Below, in pieces: positions 23,494-36,951 of a stretch of 64,000 bases of DNA (its first letter is position 1; every line of letters starts with the position of its first letter). This DNA comes from Sebastes aleutianus (taxonomy: Eukaryota > Chordata > Actinopteri > Perciformes > Sebastidae), in NCBI GenBank assembly GCA_916700875.1, contig CAKAKS010000039.1, positions 24,387,315 to 24,451,314 on the forward strand. Direction: 5' to 3'. The notes under the pieces are model-generated. The model was not told the origin of the DNA. It saw nothing but the letters and a program-made list of their open reading frames with translations, and did no database searches. Position numbers and translations under genes: made by a program.

Positions 23494-26400
23494 TCTAACA
23501 AACCTACAAATAAATAAATAAAAATAAGAAGTGGAGGGAGGAGTCAATATCTGAGCTTAAGAGTCAAATCCCTCAGAGACCCTCCATTCTCTGGAGTCTG
23601 TAATCCCCCCAGAGAGCTCACTCCCAGACTCATCCAGCTACAGTACATATGGGATGGCGAGGGAAAGGCCAGCAGGCTGCTGGAGATGAGCATGATGATG
23701 CCTGCTAATGGCACAATGCGGACAGTACAGTAGTGCTTTGTAAGTAGCTCTTTTGCTGAGCGGGAATAAGCGACAAAGGAATGACGGATGGAAGGGTTAA
23801 ATGTCATAATGTTGCCTTGAGGTCGTCCTGATGGACAGCAGATGAGAGTTTGCTGCTCTCTGTAGTTACGCTACAACATATGTCACTCTTCAAGAGCATA
23901 TACTCTATTATGAGGCATCCTTAGATTTCTGTAAATGGTTATGTCACCCACTTCCAAATCATTACATTCAAAGATATGAGAGAGATAATGTCCTCAATAA
24001 CCTCAATAAATATGATTTTAAAGATATCTGTCTTTAAAGATTCTAGCCAAATAAGATCAAGTCACACACACTCCAACATATATAGATTTACTTTTCCCCG
24101 CCGTTCAACGAAAAAACTCCAAAGTGCTGGACTCCCAAAGCACAAATGGCCAACGTGATTCATGTGAGGGACGGTGTCACGCTGATTTCCCTCCAGTCTC
24201 CCAGCAGCATGGGACTTCACATCGTATTGAGCAGTATCACATTATTCTAATTAGGGAAATGTGTTGGAAAGCTATTTCCTCTTCAAACAAATGACCAACC
24301 GCACAACAAAAAAGCCAGAGGAATCCCGTCCCTGTCGGCAAAGGTTGTGTCGTGAGAAATCACTCATCCTAAATCCCTTGACATGTCATACTCATTGAAA
24401 AGGGCCCTCTCGGGGGGATGAGGGAGTATTTTCGGGATGAGAGTAGGACAGAGAAGAAGGGGTTACACGGGGGAGTAAGAGGGACACTAGGGGGAGAAGG
24501 GGGTACTGGGGTCACACCAGCACCTCTCAGCCAAAAGAGGGGCCTGCGAGAGGGATGGCCGAGGCAGCCATCCCTGCTCTTGGCTGGTACCATGTGAAGC
24601 TCTCCGCTTCCTCTCTCTTCCTTCTGAGGGGCTTTGTTTCACACGCAAACAGCGGCAGTGGCCCCAACTCGCCCGGCCAAGCGCCGCATCCAAACTGGCA
24701 GGGGCGAGAAAAGAAGGGAGGGGGGGGTTTCGAATGGGAGGGTGTATAAGGGTATAGCGAGGAGGAGGAGGGCAGTGGGCATGTCCAGAATGCCAGTTCT
24801 TTCAGGCCACTGATGTCATGCCTGTGCCCACCGTGGGAGAGCAGCGGAGGGACCAAGGCACCCCTTTCTCTTTCCCCCCACCCCTCCACAGTCTCTCTTT
24901 TTCCAGGATGAATGAATCTTTCAGAAGCGGCAGCCCATTGTGTTCCATAATCGACGGCGATTATCCCGATTTTATGCTGCCTTCCCAGTGCGAGGAGGTT
25001 CCCTGAGTGCTGGCATTGAGGACCGCTGCGATGCAGCGAGGACCACGAGGGGTTGTCCTAGCAACACTCTGCGGCTTAGAGAGAAGGGGATGAAGAGGGG
25101 AAAGAGGAAGCTCACAGCGAAACACACACACACACACATCGCCTGCACACACACCATATAAAGATGGGTTACGGCTTGAAAGATTAGCAGATGGACAGAT
25201 TATATCTTTACCTCACCAAATAACATTTCATAGATTTATTATGCATTCAAATACTTCTAACAAACCTCCCAGGACAAGAGTTTCTTTAGTGTCCGTGCTG
25301 CATAATTAATGAGCTTCTCGCCATACAATGCCAATTCGACCATCCACAACATGCGCTTACGTAACAATTAACAAGTTTGCATTAGCGGCCGATTGTGCGG
25401 TTACACTCGTCTAATTCAGGTCGTAGCACAGAGGAAGATGTAAATGAGAATACAAGTTTCCCACTGGTCTCTCGAGGGGCCCGATGCCCGTTCTCATGAC
25501 TGGAGCATCACAATATACTGTGAGGTAAAGACAACTGGAGCCGGGCCAGGCTCCGGATATATCTGCCCCCCCTCTGGGCCTCACAGCCACTTGCCATGCA
25601 GTGGGAAGAAATGGGCTCCTCACACATACTGGCTGCCTAGGAGCTGTGAAAAAGCCCCCCCCCCCCCTTCAAACGAAGCTCTCAGCAAACACTTCAGGTT
25701 GTGCCGTGCATAGGAAGTGGGAGATAAATTCCAGCACCTGAATAAAGGGAAGCTTTGTCACTCTACGCCTCTCAATTATGTATCCCTAGATGGTTGTTGG
25801 GATGAATGCGTTCAGTGATAGATAGCGATGGACTGTCATGCAAATCTGGTTTATTCCATCAGCAGCAGTGTAACCTACTGTTCTTCAAAAACAAAACAAA
25901 ACACACAAGACCCTCTAAGAGTGCTGCTTCCAAAGAAACAATATAAGTAGAGGGACCATGGCAAAAAAAAACGTTCCCATCGGGAAGCTGCCTTAAAACT
26001 TTGCGTGGATTCAACCCCAAATACCAAACTACAATCAAAGAGCACAGGCTTTCCCAGTATACATTTCTCAAACAGCTGAATGAAAAGCCAAATGAAATTG
26101 ACCTACCAATTTCTCAGTCAATTCATGTCTTCTCTTATGTTTCAAGATGGAAAAATATGTTCTTATATTATGCGTTAAGTGTTTCACATCTACATCTGAT
26201 CTGCAAAAGTATCCTTTTCTATCTGTGTCCACTTCATGTATCTCAACCACATCTGAATGTACTCATCCAAAGTGTGAGTGTGCCTATATCAACTATTACA
26301 GGCAATGTCCATGTAAGTGAACCAGACCCTTTATCGTCTTGATTCGCTCAGTGGTCCACTTGAAAGCTGTTTTGAACCGCCTCCAAGTGAACCCTGGAGC

Positions 26401-28181
26401 GAGACTACAGTCTGATCAAAGACTGGCACAGAACCAAAGGAACTGCGCATCAAATGGAGCAGATTTCAGTTATTTCAACGCTATCATTCACTGTTTTTGT
26501 ACTGAATGAAATAGCTAATCATTGAATGGAGATCAAATAACTGTGATTCTAAAGGACATTAATATTTCATGCGAAACAATGTGCTCATTTACAGTCCTGT
26601 TCCATCAGAATAAACGAGTACCTTTTTTCGTTGGCGTTTGGTTATTCTATGAGTGTGTAACTTCTTGCAAATTGTTCGCTTAAATTCTACATATCATATT
26701 TATGTATTAGTTGCAGTTGTAAATACTTTATTCTGACTATGTATTGTCTACTATTGACCTGTAATACCTCATTCTTTGGGTGATTATGAAGAGCTACCTT
26801 GAATGTGTCTTCAGATATATGTGGTAGCAGGGCAGGCATTCAGTACCACGGTCAGTGACACAGCCTCAGTTCCCAGCTCAGGTTGATCTGAGCTGTATAG
26901 TGCTGAAGGAGCTGCTTTTACCACAACTGATCCAAGGTGATTATAAGGTTAGCAAGCTGCATTCCAGCACTGAAGCTACCAAGAGCCCTCACAAGAGTTG
27001 ACAGAAATCACACACACATACATTAATCTCTGGGTACAAATCTTCCTTATTTGGCAGATTTCTGTGTGTCTTTTCTACTGAAGAACACCAGTGTCCATTT
27101 TGGTGACATGTCCATCATGTGCAGCGATTTGTTTTCTCACATTGTATGTAACAGCCATAACGCTCCTGTTTGTATGCTTTCATCACATTTTTCCCATTCT
27201 ATTTTATCAGGGTGCATCAGCAGCATCCTGGCAACGCATGATTGAGCCATACTGTACGTACGTGCCGGTCCCTCAGCATCCTCTAAGGTTTCCCTTTGTT
27301 TGGCACGACTCTTTGTGTCCATAATGAGGCGGTCATTAGAGAGAGCCTCTGGGAATCCTGACGCTACTGTTGTAGTCTGCATAGGTCTCTCAGATGTGAC
27401 CAGTCCCACTGTAATTATGTGCTAACAGGCCATTATGCTGGGGAGTGGTTGTTATAGGGCTGACTTGGGTGATTCCCATTCATCTGGATAATATTTGCAG
27501 AGGGATTTAATTTGATGGCATCCAACCCAGCCACAACCCACTTCACAGCCGGAGCTGGGCACTCAATCACGAACCAAATACTCGTCCCCAAGTCTTTCCC
27601 TCTTCGTTTTTACGTCTCCTCTTTTCTCCTTTTTTTTTTGCATTCAAAGTGAGCATTCATATTACATGTCTCAGCTTTTGTAACTCTCAGCCTTTCCTCC
27701 ATCATGTTCTAAGAGTCTTAACTCTTGATGCTGTTTTCAGTGGTGTCCTTCAAAGCTGCAACCAAAAGGATTTTGTTACCAGCATCCCCTATCCCAGCCC
27801 CCATCTTTTGCCTAAAGCCGCAAAGATGAAAGGTCAGCGGAGAAAAGAAGATCATCCATAGTCAAGTGAGATTTTCCCGCTGTACTTCCCCACGACCTGC
27901 TCTATCCAATGAGGGGCTACACGCCTATTACAAACACACTCATCTCTTTTTCTCCTATAGCCTCTCCTGTGTTCATGCCTGCTGCATATGAAGCGATGCT
28001 ACTATCATTAGCAAAGGCGCATCTGTTTAACAGAGCTGGCTATACGGCAGCATGCAGCTTTTGATGGCTTTGGTCCGATCCCCACAGGAGCTCATTAAAT
28101 CTGCCAGTAAGGCAGGAGGACCACCCCACCCCCCCTACTACAACCACCACTATGGTATAGGCTACCCGCCACATTGCTGCT

Positions 28182-28187
<6 letters not shown>

Positions 28188-28233
<46 letters not shown>
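28188..28233. repeat. (GA)23 microsatellite
   Basis: Uninterrupted GA run, followed by a longer purine-rich stretch to about 28440 (GGGAAGGGTGGGAGGGGTG and similar). Confidence 0.95.
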
Positions 28234-30488
28234 CATATAGTAGACAGAGGGAAGGGTGGGAGGGGTGAAACGGCAACAACGCCATATAAAGATAGATGTG
28301 TAACGTATGGGGGAAGGGTGAAGGAAATAGGGGGGAGGGTGGAAAAAGGGAAGGTGTGGCTGATGAAGGTAAGGATGGAGACAAAGGAATGGCAAACAAA
28401 TGAGAAAATAAGTGAAGGCGTAGAGAAAAGGATTGGACGGAGGTCAGATTAAAGCAATCAATCGAAGTGGAGAATGAGATGGAGCATTGTCTCTACGTAT
28501 ACAGTATATGATGAGGGGCTTCTGTGTTATTATCTGAGGATACATGAAGAGCTGACATCTGTGTCGGGCAGCTGGCCCTGTGAAATGGGATTAGTGCACA
28601 AATCAACTTTCATACATCACTAGACTCACCTGCCGCACTTTCAGATTTAAACGTACGCAGACGATACGTGCATTTACTCACACTATCTAACAACCCCTCT
28701 CGCTCACATTTGTGTGAGTACAAAACATGGCAATGCAAGCACGCCTACACACACACACAAACACACACACACTGTTGTCTGCGGTCATAAATCTCAGTTG
28801 GTCCAGTCCCGTGGTATTGGAGGCGGGGTGAGGGGGGGTTACAGTCTCACTCAGGATTTGCCAATAAGAGGGCTAAGGAGGATGGATGTTCTCTCACTAA
28901 TTAAACACTGGAGTCTGCAGGGAGTGAGCGCAGCCTGCAGCAGTGTGGCCGTGCCCTGTTCTCCTCACACCACCCCGCAGTGATGACAGAAAGGGCATTC
29001 CTGCACACACACACACACACAGCTCATTACATCAACCAGCTAAACCGGACGACCACACACATACATTTCTAGCAAATGACTCCCCAAATCCTGAAGGTTG
29101 ATATACAATGTAAAATGTTCAGTTGCTTTAGGGCGTGTTAAGTCATGTTTAAAACAAGACAAGTTAAAACTCAGTATGGTATACAATGCTAAATCCAATA
29201 AGGAGAGTCACCTTTTACAGTTTCCAGGTTCATAGTTGCAGGTAACTGTTGGAGTATCATGCTAAAAAAATGTATACAACCAACAGAAATTCCTACACAT
29301 ACATTATGCGATTTTCATACAGCTTGGTTTGAATTATTCTTGTTCTCTTGTGGCGTATGGTATCCACTGGCTGGACGTCATGCGATGCTTATTACCTTAA
29401 ACAGATGTTGCAACACATGTAGACATGGCCTGCGATGATGTTATCGTAAGCACATTTCTATCAAGTCCCCTGAATGCACCGTGTTCTGTTATTCTAATTG
29501 CAACACTCCTCGTCTGTGTATCTGCACCGAGGAACACACATCACATCAAGGATGACCGGAATACGATGGGGAAGAATATCAGGAAAGCGGCGAAGTGTGA
29601 CAGAGCTGACAGAGTAGACAGTCTACAGTATGCATTTCTCTTACTCATTACAATTTGTCTTTCACCGCCTCTCCCTCCGTTTCTCTCTTTCTCTGAAGCA
29701 AAACTTCAGCCTGTGATGTATAAGCTGTATGGTTTCAGGCCTCTAACACTGCAAGCCTGCTTTCCTTTCAGGACCACTTCACTGACACTGTTCTTTCAGA
29801 ACCACATGTATGTATATGCACATGAACCAGGAGTTATTTTCTCTGTGACAAGAAAATCTTCCCATTGCCTATTACCGTCTGTTGTTGCACGTGAAAAGCC
29901 ACAGGGGGAACCCTGCCGCTCCTCACTTCACTGTTTTTCTTTCCACGTCACTATTCGCTGCATACTTTGTCAAACTATGTAAACATTTCTTCACTCACAC
30001 GCAGCACTGGAATGCCATTGAGAGCGAACGTGCTCGCTTAGGCTTTTTTTCCACCGCCTAATTATGACAGCCTGCCTAAAGTCACAGTCAATCATTATCA
30101 GAACCTCTGGGCGAAAAGCATTTTCAACACATCTCCTCTGTTTGATCCCAGTCGCAGCCAAATCCCCCGAGCACACTCCTCTTAGCGCGCTCAGAAGATG
30201 GTAAACCCCCCCCTTCAGTCGAGATTTAAGGCATACAACACAAATTCCCTGGAATCCTGGTTCACTGTAATCCTCTACTACTGTAAGAGGAGACGGGATT
30301 CCCAGTGATGTCAGGATCCATCTGGATACAAAAGGATTCTGTACAGTGAAGCAGTAATAGTGCACGTTAAACTGATTTGAGCACACTAGAAATATCTCAA
30401 TTAATTCAACTTGACATTAGACAATATGATCTTTTCTCTTTTTCAGCTGCAACATCAATTCATAATCTTAGTTTACATAACTGCATAG

Positions 30489-30930
30489 TAGGGGGGTAAG
30501 AAAATATAGAGTATTGTGATATTAAGTTTTGCGATATTGTATTGATTCTCAAAAACACTGTATTGATTTTTAATTAATAGCTTACACGCAAAGATTAACT
30601 TAGTCAATAGGCTACTCTATTTCATTTGCAAAGACATGCGCCCGCTCAATGTATGCGCCCTCGCAAAGTAGTGTTCATGATGTTGGATGTTACAGGAACT
30701 GTGATAAATTGCAAATGCACTGTTCTGATTGCATAAAAACTATATGATAATAATAACTTTTTTAACTCAGATTTTATGCATATGAGTGTGTTCTTTGTAC
30801 TATGACAGTTTTCCTAAAATTATATTTAAAAAATCACAAATATATCACCTGATATTGCAAAATAATGAATCGTAACCCCTGTATCGTGATACGTATCGTA
30901 TCGCCAGATTCTTGCCAATACACAGCCCTA
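30489..30930 (-). mobile_element. hAT-type MITE with perfect 8-bp target duplication
   Basis: Flanked by identical CTGCATAG at 30481-30488 and 30931-30938. The ends are TAGGGGGGT and, read from the right, TAGGGCTGTGTATTGGCAAG. The right half matches the + strand element at 47904 in reverse (AATCTGGCGATACGATACGT). 442 bp, no coding capacity. Confidence 0.85.
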
Positions 30931-30955
30931 CTGCATAGATAGATACTTTAGATAC

Positions 30956-30956
<1 letters not shown>

Positions 30957-30987
<31 letters not shown>

Positions 30988-31009
30988 GCAGACAGACAGA
31001 CAGACAGAC

Positions 31010-31053
<44 letters not shown>
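30957..31053. repeat. GATA/GACA tetranucleotide microsatellite
   Basis: Compound array of GATA, GACA and again GATA units, about 97 bp. Confidence 0.95.
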
Positions 31054-31300
31054 GCAGCTCCTAATTAACCAGTGCTTAATGTGGTGAGCCAAAACCCCCT
31101 AACAAAACCCTCTCTGTGTTCATCAGCCATTGAGGCAAGCCGCTCTTGGAACACACCACCCCTACTAGAATAATGGGCCACTTTACAGGCCTCCAAGTTA
31201 GTTCACAGAACCTAGAGCTGGGAAACAGCTAGCGCAGGGTTCATGGGGAGGAGGGGCCATTTAATTGTTTCCTTCTTTTTTTTTGTTTTTGTAACCCCCC

Positions 31301-31303
<3 letters not shown>

Positions 31304-31350
<47 letters not shown>
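31304..31350. repeat. (CT)n microsatellite
   Basis: About 23 CT units, the pyrimidine-strand counterpart of the GA tract at 28188. Confidence 0.95.
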
Positions 31351-31357
<7 letters not shown>

Positions 31358-32801
31358 AGTTCTGAAAAGGGGGCTGACAAACATGCAATGAAGGGGATTG
31401 TTGTGTGTTCCGCTGGACAAGTGGGTGAGGTAAACAAAACTAGACTGCAGGGTCTATCAGCTGGGCTCGTCGGGACGGGATAGGCCGAGCCGTGGGGAGC
31501 AGCACCCATGCAGAGGGAGGATTGGTCGGGGGGGTCTGTAGGAGTAGGAGGGGTGAGGGCCGTTTTGGGGGGTGAGAGAGGGTGAGGGTAAAGGGCCCTG
31601 AGGGAGAGAGAGAGAGAGCAAAAAGGGTTTTTTTCCGGAAGAAGTGGGAGGTGGACATGGGTGCTGAGGTTACTCCTCCGAGTGTGGGCATTGTGTTGGG
31701 TGCTGAAGTTCTCATGCATGTCCCGCTTTGGCTCCCTAAAATGTCGGAAAGTGATGGAGCTCTCCGCGATTAAGCGGACAAGTGGCAGCTCCGCTCAGCG
31801 CTCCCACAGCTCGGGCTATTTACATACTCAAGAGGAACATTAATGCCGGCCGATCCCCCAGAGCCGAACAAAGAGGCACACAAACCTGCCTCAGAGGCCC
31901 ATTACGCACTTAATTGAGGATTTGTGGAATAGTAAAAAGGGGCAGAGGAAGAGGAAGGTGGGTGAGACGGGGGAGGGGAGTTGGGTGAAGTGACACTAGT
32001 TTTACTTAGATTCACTTTTTTGGTGTTTCTTCTTTTCTTCTCCTGTCTCGGTTAATGGCTAAATGATATCTAGCTACATCTTTGTCACCATATGGAAAAT
32101 CATCAAATCCTCTTTTTTCTCTCTATTCATCCTCTCCCTCTTTATTCCCCATTCGCTGATCCTCCCATTATCCTCATTATGAAACTGTCATAAAAGCTTT
32201 ACTCTAGAAAGGAAGGATATGAAGAGAAAAGCAGCTACAGCAACTCCTACATAATATATATATTCTTTTTCAAAAAGCTGAAAAGAAGTTAAACAGAAAC
32301 TATTAATATTAACACATTTCTGAGTATACATTGTAAATGCTCTTTTGATTCTGTAAGGTCACATCAAACATTTATAATACATCTCTCTTAAATTCAAGTA
32401 AAAGTGAACTATCTTATATTGAGATATTATTGTCTGTGTGTTGAGGCATAAGGTTCAAAGAGCAATGTCATAATAAACCAAAGGCAGCCATCATCTGATA
32501 ACCAGTGTGAATCTGTCAGACTGCATCTTGTGACAATTGTTCAGATGAAGTCTTCTATTTGTTTTGAACGAATCTCTTAATGTGCTTTAATTATGATTCT
32601 TTTGTTGATGCACAATGGGAAGATTGTTCTCAATGGCATTGGTGCCAAGAGAAAAAACAAAACGAGACCCCCCCTCCCCGCCCTTGTTCAGCCCCTCTTC
32701 CCTTTACCAATCACTCTCAGAGCAATTTCGTGACTCCCCCTGCTGACCTGAATTCCGATGCAGCAGGTGCCAATGGGATGTGGGTGGTTTGGGGTTTTCA
32801 G

Positions 32802-32849
32802 GGAGGAGGAGGAGGAGGAGGAGGAGGAGGAGGAGGAGGAGGAGGAGGA
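32802..32849. repeat. (GGA)16 trinucleotide repeat
   Basis: Sixteen uninterrupted GGA triplets in non-coding sequence. The polyglycine frame it gives is not a gene. Confidence 0.95.
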
Positions 32850-33609
32850 CAGTGGCAGTGGTGAAGGGGTGGGTGGGATGAGGCCTTCACTGTACCAGTA
32901 AACACTGACTCAATCCCCTCTGGGGCCCCCCACCCAGTATGTTAATGTGTTAATGTGATATTCATTATGTTTGAGTCCTTCTGAAAGGAAGGAACAGATT
33001 GAATCATTTAAATTGGAGTAGAAAAAGCCGCAATTAACCAGATCGAGTTGGTCCACATGTGAGAGGAACTTATTTCTGTGTTTCAGGATGTCGGCCAAAC
33101 CCTCTTATCTTAGTTAAGGTGGGAATGTGCACTTGTGCACCTAGTAGGCCATTAGTACAAGTATGGGCTTCTCTGACCATGACCTTTGACCTGTGTCTAC
33201 CAGATGGGAGCAAACAAAAAAATTCCCACTTTGTACTGGCTACACAGCCTTTTGAATGTTTTATTTCACTTTTACACACAACACTAGAAAGTACTTTGAC
33301 ATAATTAGAATAAAACTTAATTTCAGAATCAGATATTTATATAACACAATAAATATAGAGCAATCGGATTGCTTGCAAAACACAAAAGTGATAAATCACA
33401 TGTATTTGGGTAATTTTTTTTCTCTTTTTCTTTCTTATTTAATGTATTTAATGTTTTTTAATATACATATAGGTCATTTGGCTCATGAATTGTAAACCAT
33501 CGGTACTTTAAGGTATACTTTCTTTTCATGTTATCTTTTAAATGTTATTATTTCTATTTGAAGGTTTTATTTATATGATTGTTTTATTAATATGCAACAT
33601 TTGAACCAG

Positions 33610-33830
33610 AGCCTGCTTCTGAAAAGGTTTCTACCCGGTAAAGGGAAGTTTTTGTTGCTCTAGTGCATGCTCATGGGGGATCTCATGTTGGGTCTCTGTA
33701 AATTATAGTGTACGGTCTAGATCTGCTCTATAAGAAAAGTGTCTCCAGATAACTTCTGTTATGATTTGACGTTATATGACAATACATTTAATTGAGTTGT
33801 GTTGTGGTAATAAAGTCAACTTAACTCAAC
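33610..33830 (+). mobile_element. LINE/SINE-type retroelement 3' tail
   Basis: The stretch containing GCTCATGGGGGATCTCATGT, TGGGTCTCTGTAAATTATAG and GATAACTTCTGTTATGATTT, ending in an AATAAAG-rich tail, matches a 3' tail shared by many fish non-LTR elements. It is truncated at the 5' side, as expected for target-primed insertion. Confidence 0.6.
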
Positions 33831-36800
33831 TAAATCTCCATCTGCCTCGTGACAAACAACACATGGTTCCACTTTTGGAGATTTTGGTTTTGGAGGGCAG
33901 TTTAATGATCACTGCCGTCTCATAGCGAAACTGAAGAAATGCCTCGACCGTGGCCAGCGGAGATCTATCGCTTTGCCGCCAGCAGCAGACCCGTTACTGA
34001 ATGCCTCTGTTTCTGTTCCTGTGCAGTCATACAGAAGTGAAGGGAGCTAGGCTCTTTGTTTGGTCAACCCATGGGAAAGGCCTCGCTCTGTTCTGCTCTC
34101 TGAGAACCAAAAACACTGATTCTATAGGGCAAGACTAAAAAAAGGAACATGAATCCCACATATTAGGAAGATTCACATCAGGAGTAAAATGATGAGGAGG
34201 CAATTCAAGGCCTGAAAAGCAATGAGCGGGCAAAGGGAGTACGGGGGGAAAATCAAGTGCGGAGACAAATGAAACTGGATGATATTAAGGCAATTAGGAA
34301 GGACTGAAATGAAAGAAAAACAGCTAAGGGAAGTAAAAGAGAAGTATTGAGAAAAAAGAGAGACAGAGATAGACGAGCATGAGGGTGGTTAAGAGTGAAA
34401 AGAGGAGCTGGATGGTGCTTTGGCAGCGCCGGCGTGTTCCCAGGAGGATTACTCAAGCACTACATGCCGCAGACTGCCAGCAAGACCACAGAGAAGCTCC
34501 ATGAATGGAGACCCACAGCCACACACATCTATCTCTGTCTGAATTATGGTGTCTATTTCACCTGTTTCCTCTTTTTTTTCCTGTTCTACTGTCCTTTTCT
34601 TTTCCTTTTTCTTTCATTCATTCATCCACTTTTCCCAGCTTGTTCCCCCACCTCCCTTTTCTCACTCTCTAACTTTCTCACTCTTTATCTCTCACTCTCT
34701 CTGCAGCCTTGCCGAGAGGTTTGACGTGTCCAGCCACAGTCAGGTAACATATGCTGCCTCTTCAGGCTGCTTGTGTAGCCCTTTTTATGTCTTCATGCAT
34801 GGGCAGAGCTGAAAAAAAATGTCTAGGGGGACGCGGTGAACAACTTCTTCCCCCCTTGATCACTCCATCCTTTGGCCATTTATCTCTTTTCAACCAAAGA
34901 AAGAGTTCTATATTTTACTATCTGTCCTCCCCATCCTTTTTTCTCTTTCTGTCACTCCCACATATTAAAGCCACTCTCCCACTCTATCTAACACTTCTGG
35001 CAGTGTAAAAATCTCAGTTTATCTGGCAGAAACTGCAGCGTTTCCACTGAATTCTTGGGTTTTTATTGTCTTTCTCAGGCGCTAAAAACTGAACTGAAGC
35101 ACATTATGGAGCAGCAACAAAATACAAGGGCAGCAAGGAAAAATAGGCCAGCGCTATCTGCTGCCTGCTTGCTTTCTAGGCGTTATATAAAAAAAAATAC
35201 AGCTAATTCTGAAAACAAGACCACATTATCACATTCTAACCCCTACATGTGAGCATCCTATATAGGATTCAATTAATCGTTCAGCTTACTCTGCAGTGTC
35301 AATGCAATTTTCTTTTCCATGCTTACTGGTGATGGCTCATTTGCCATCTGGTCTACCACTCCCAGTCATCTATGAGCATTACGGACAAATCCATCCAGTG
35401 GATTCTCCTCTTATTAATTCTCAAGCACAGACGACTACTTTAATCAATCCATAGGACTGTCGAGATTGATTGATAAAATTTAATTTCCACAGTAAAGCAA
35501 GAAGCTGTCAGTTATATTGATTTTTTTTTATCGTTCCTTTCCCTCTCTATGTTATTTAACCCTGGCTTCACATATCTACACAGCTACCCTCCCCCTACCT
35601 GTATGTGTACCAGAACACAGCCTATATTTAGGCTAACACAAGTAACAAACACACGTCCATGCAAACATCTCCTCTGCCCTCCCCGAGCACCCCGAGCGAT
35701 GTCTACCCTAATTAAAACAACTTCTTCACAGATGGCCAACAGAACAGTTTCCGAGAAATATGATTTTTACTCGTTTCACTTCAAGTGGGGGGATCAGCGA
35801 CGCCGCAGGGTTTTGTCTGGGCGTGGGAGTCCCTCTGTATGTTTTCTTGTGCGTGTATGCGTGCATGATTACTTGGACTAATTTATGCTCAGAAGGGTTG
35901 ACACTTTCATGATTCCATGTAGCCAAATATTGACATCACACAATGAATATGTATTTGATTTTCGTCCACCAGTGGCCATATCAAAGAGGTGTTTCCCTTA
36001 ATAAGAGACTTGGAAGAAGAAAAAGGCATTTCAATTTCATTTATCTTGATTAATGCAGTCTAATCAAATGATGATAGTTACATGAAACAAAAAAAATAAT
36101 ATCAAACAGACTATGTTTCCTAGAACAGCATACGGCAAGACATAATAAACACCCAGGAAATAATTTGTTTTCTATTATTTTCTGGCACATGTAGGTAAAA
36201 AGGATTAATGGAGCATTCCCAGATAAAAGTCTCTGCATAAATTCCCTTACACTAATGATGTCCTTCTCTGTAAACAAATGCTAAATATGTGCATAATCTA
36301 TATGAATTGGTTGTTATGGCTGCATGTAACCCTCTCGCATGATAAACACATATACATATACAAAAATAAGAAAATCCACCCCCTGCAGATTCAGGACGTG
36401 CATTTACATATTAAATGACTCATCCTGCCTTTCAGCATGTGCGAGCTAGACTTGAATGTCTGTTGTGCTCATTCATGTAAGGCAGCAAATGCCACAGTAC
36501 AGTAGTTTAGAGAGCAGCCTCTGGGAAAAGGACAAAACGCATTAGCTGCTTGGACACTTTCCTTTACGGATTCTCCCGGCAATTACACTGAAGGCCAAGA
36601 AAAAGTCCTCTTCAGATCCCGGCCCTGCCGCACAATGCACATGTTGCAGCCAGGTCCTCTCACCAGGACGCACCAGTGGAAGATAACTTGCCCATTAAAA
36701 ATATAATCATCTGTAGTCAGAGAGTCACCACCTCCTCTCCATGCAGGTTGCATCAAGCATGAGTTGACAGAATCATAAATCCACAAACAAACACCTTTTT

Positions 36801-36894
36801 AAGTGGAAAGCTAAGAGTAATGCTGAAGGCGATCAACTGAGGGTGCCAGGAGACTTGGTTTCCATGGTGACATTGATGGTGCTATTGGGAAACA

Positions 36895-36911
36895 GTGTGT
36901 GTGTGTGTGTC

Positions 36912-36949
<38 letters not shown>
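36895..36949. repeat. (GT)n microsatellite
   Basis: GT run of about 55 bp with one interruption (CTGTAT). Confidence 0.95.

Positions 36950-36951
<2 letters not shown>

Noticed and set aside
28040..28399. Ser/Leu-repeat open frames around the GA tract
   Set aside because: Translations of a dinucleotide repeat; similar artefacts occur at 31261-31719 and 36811-37302.
29425..29982. 185-codon ATG open frame on the + strand, the longest in the 20-38 kb interval
   Set aside because: No recognisable domain, ordinary composition, no splice or promoter context. Such a length is expected by chance over 18 kb. It could be transcribed, but I cannot support a gene.
32580..32864. Open frame with a polyglycine end
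   Set aside because: Produced by the (GGA)16 repeat; no homology and no gene context.
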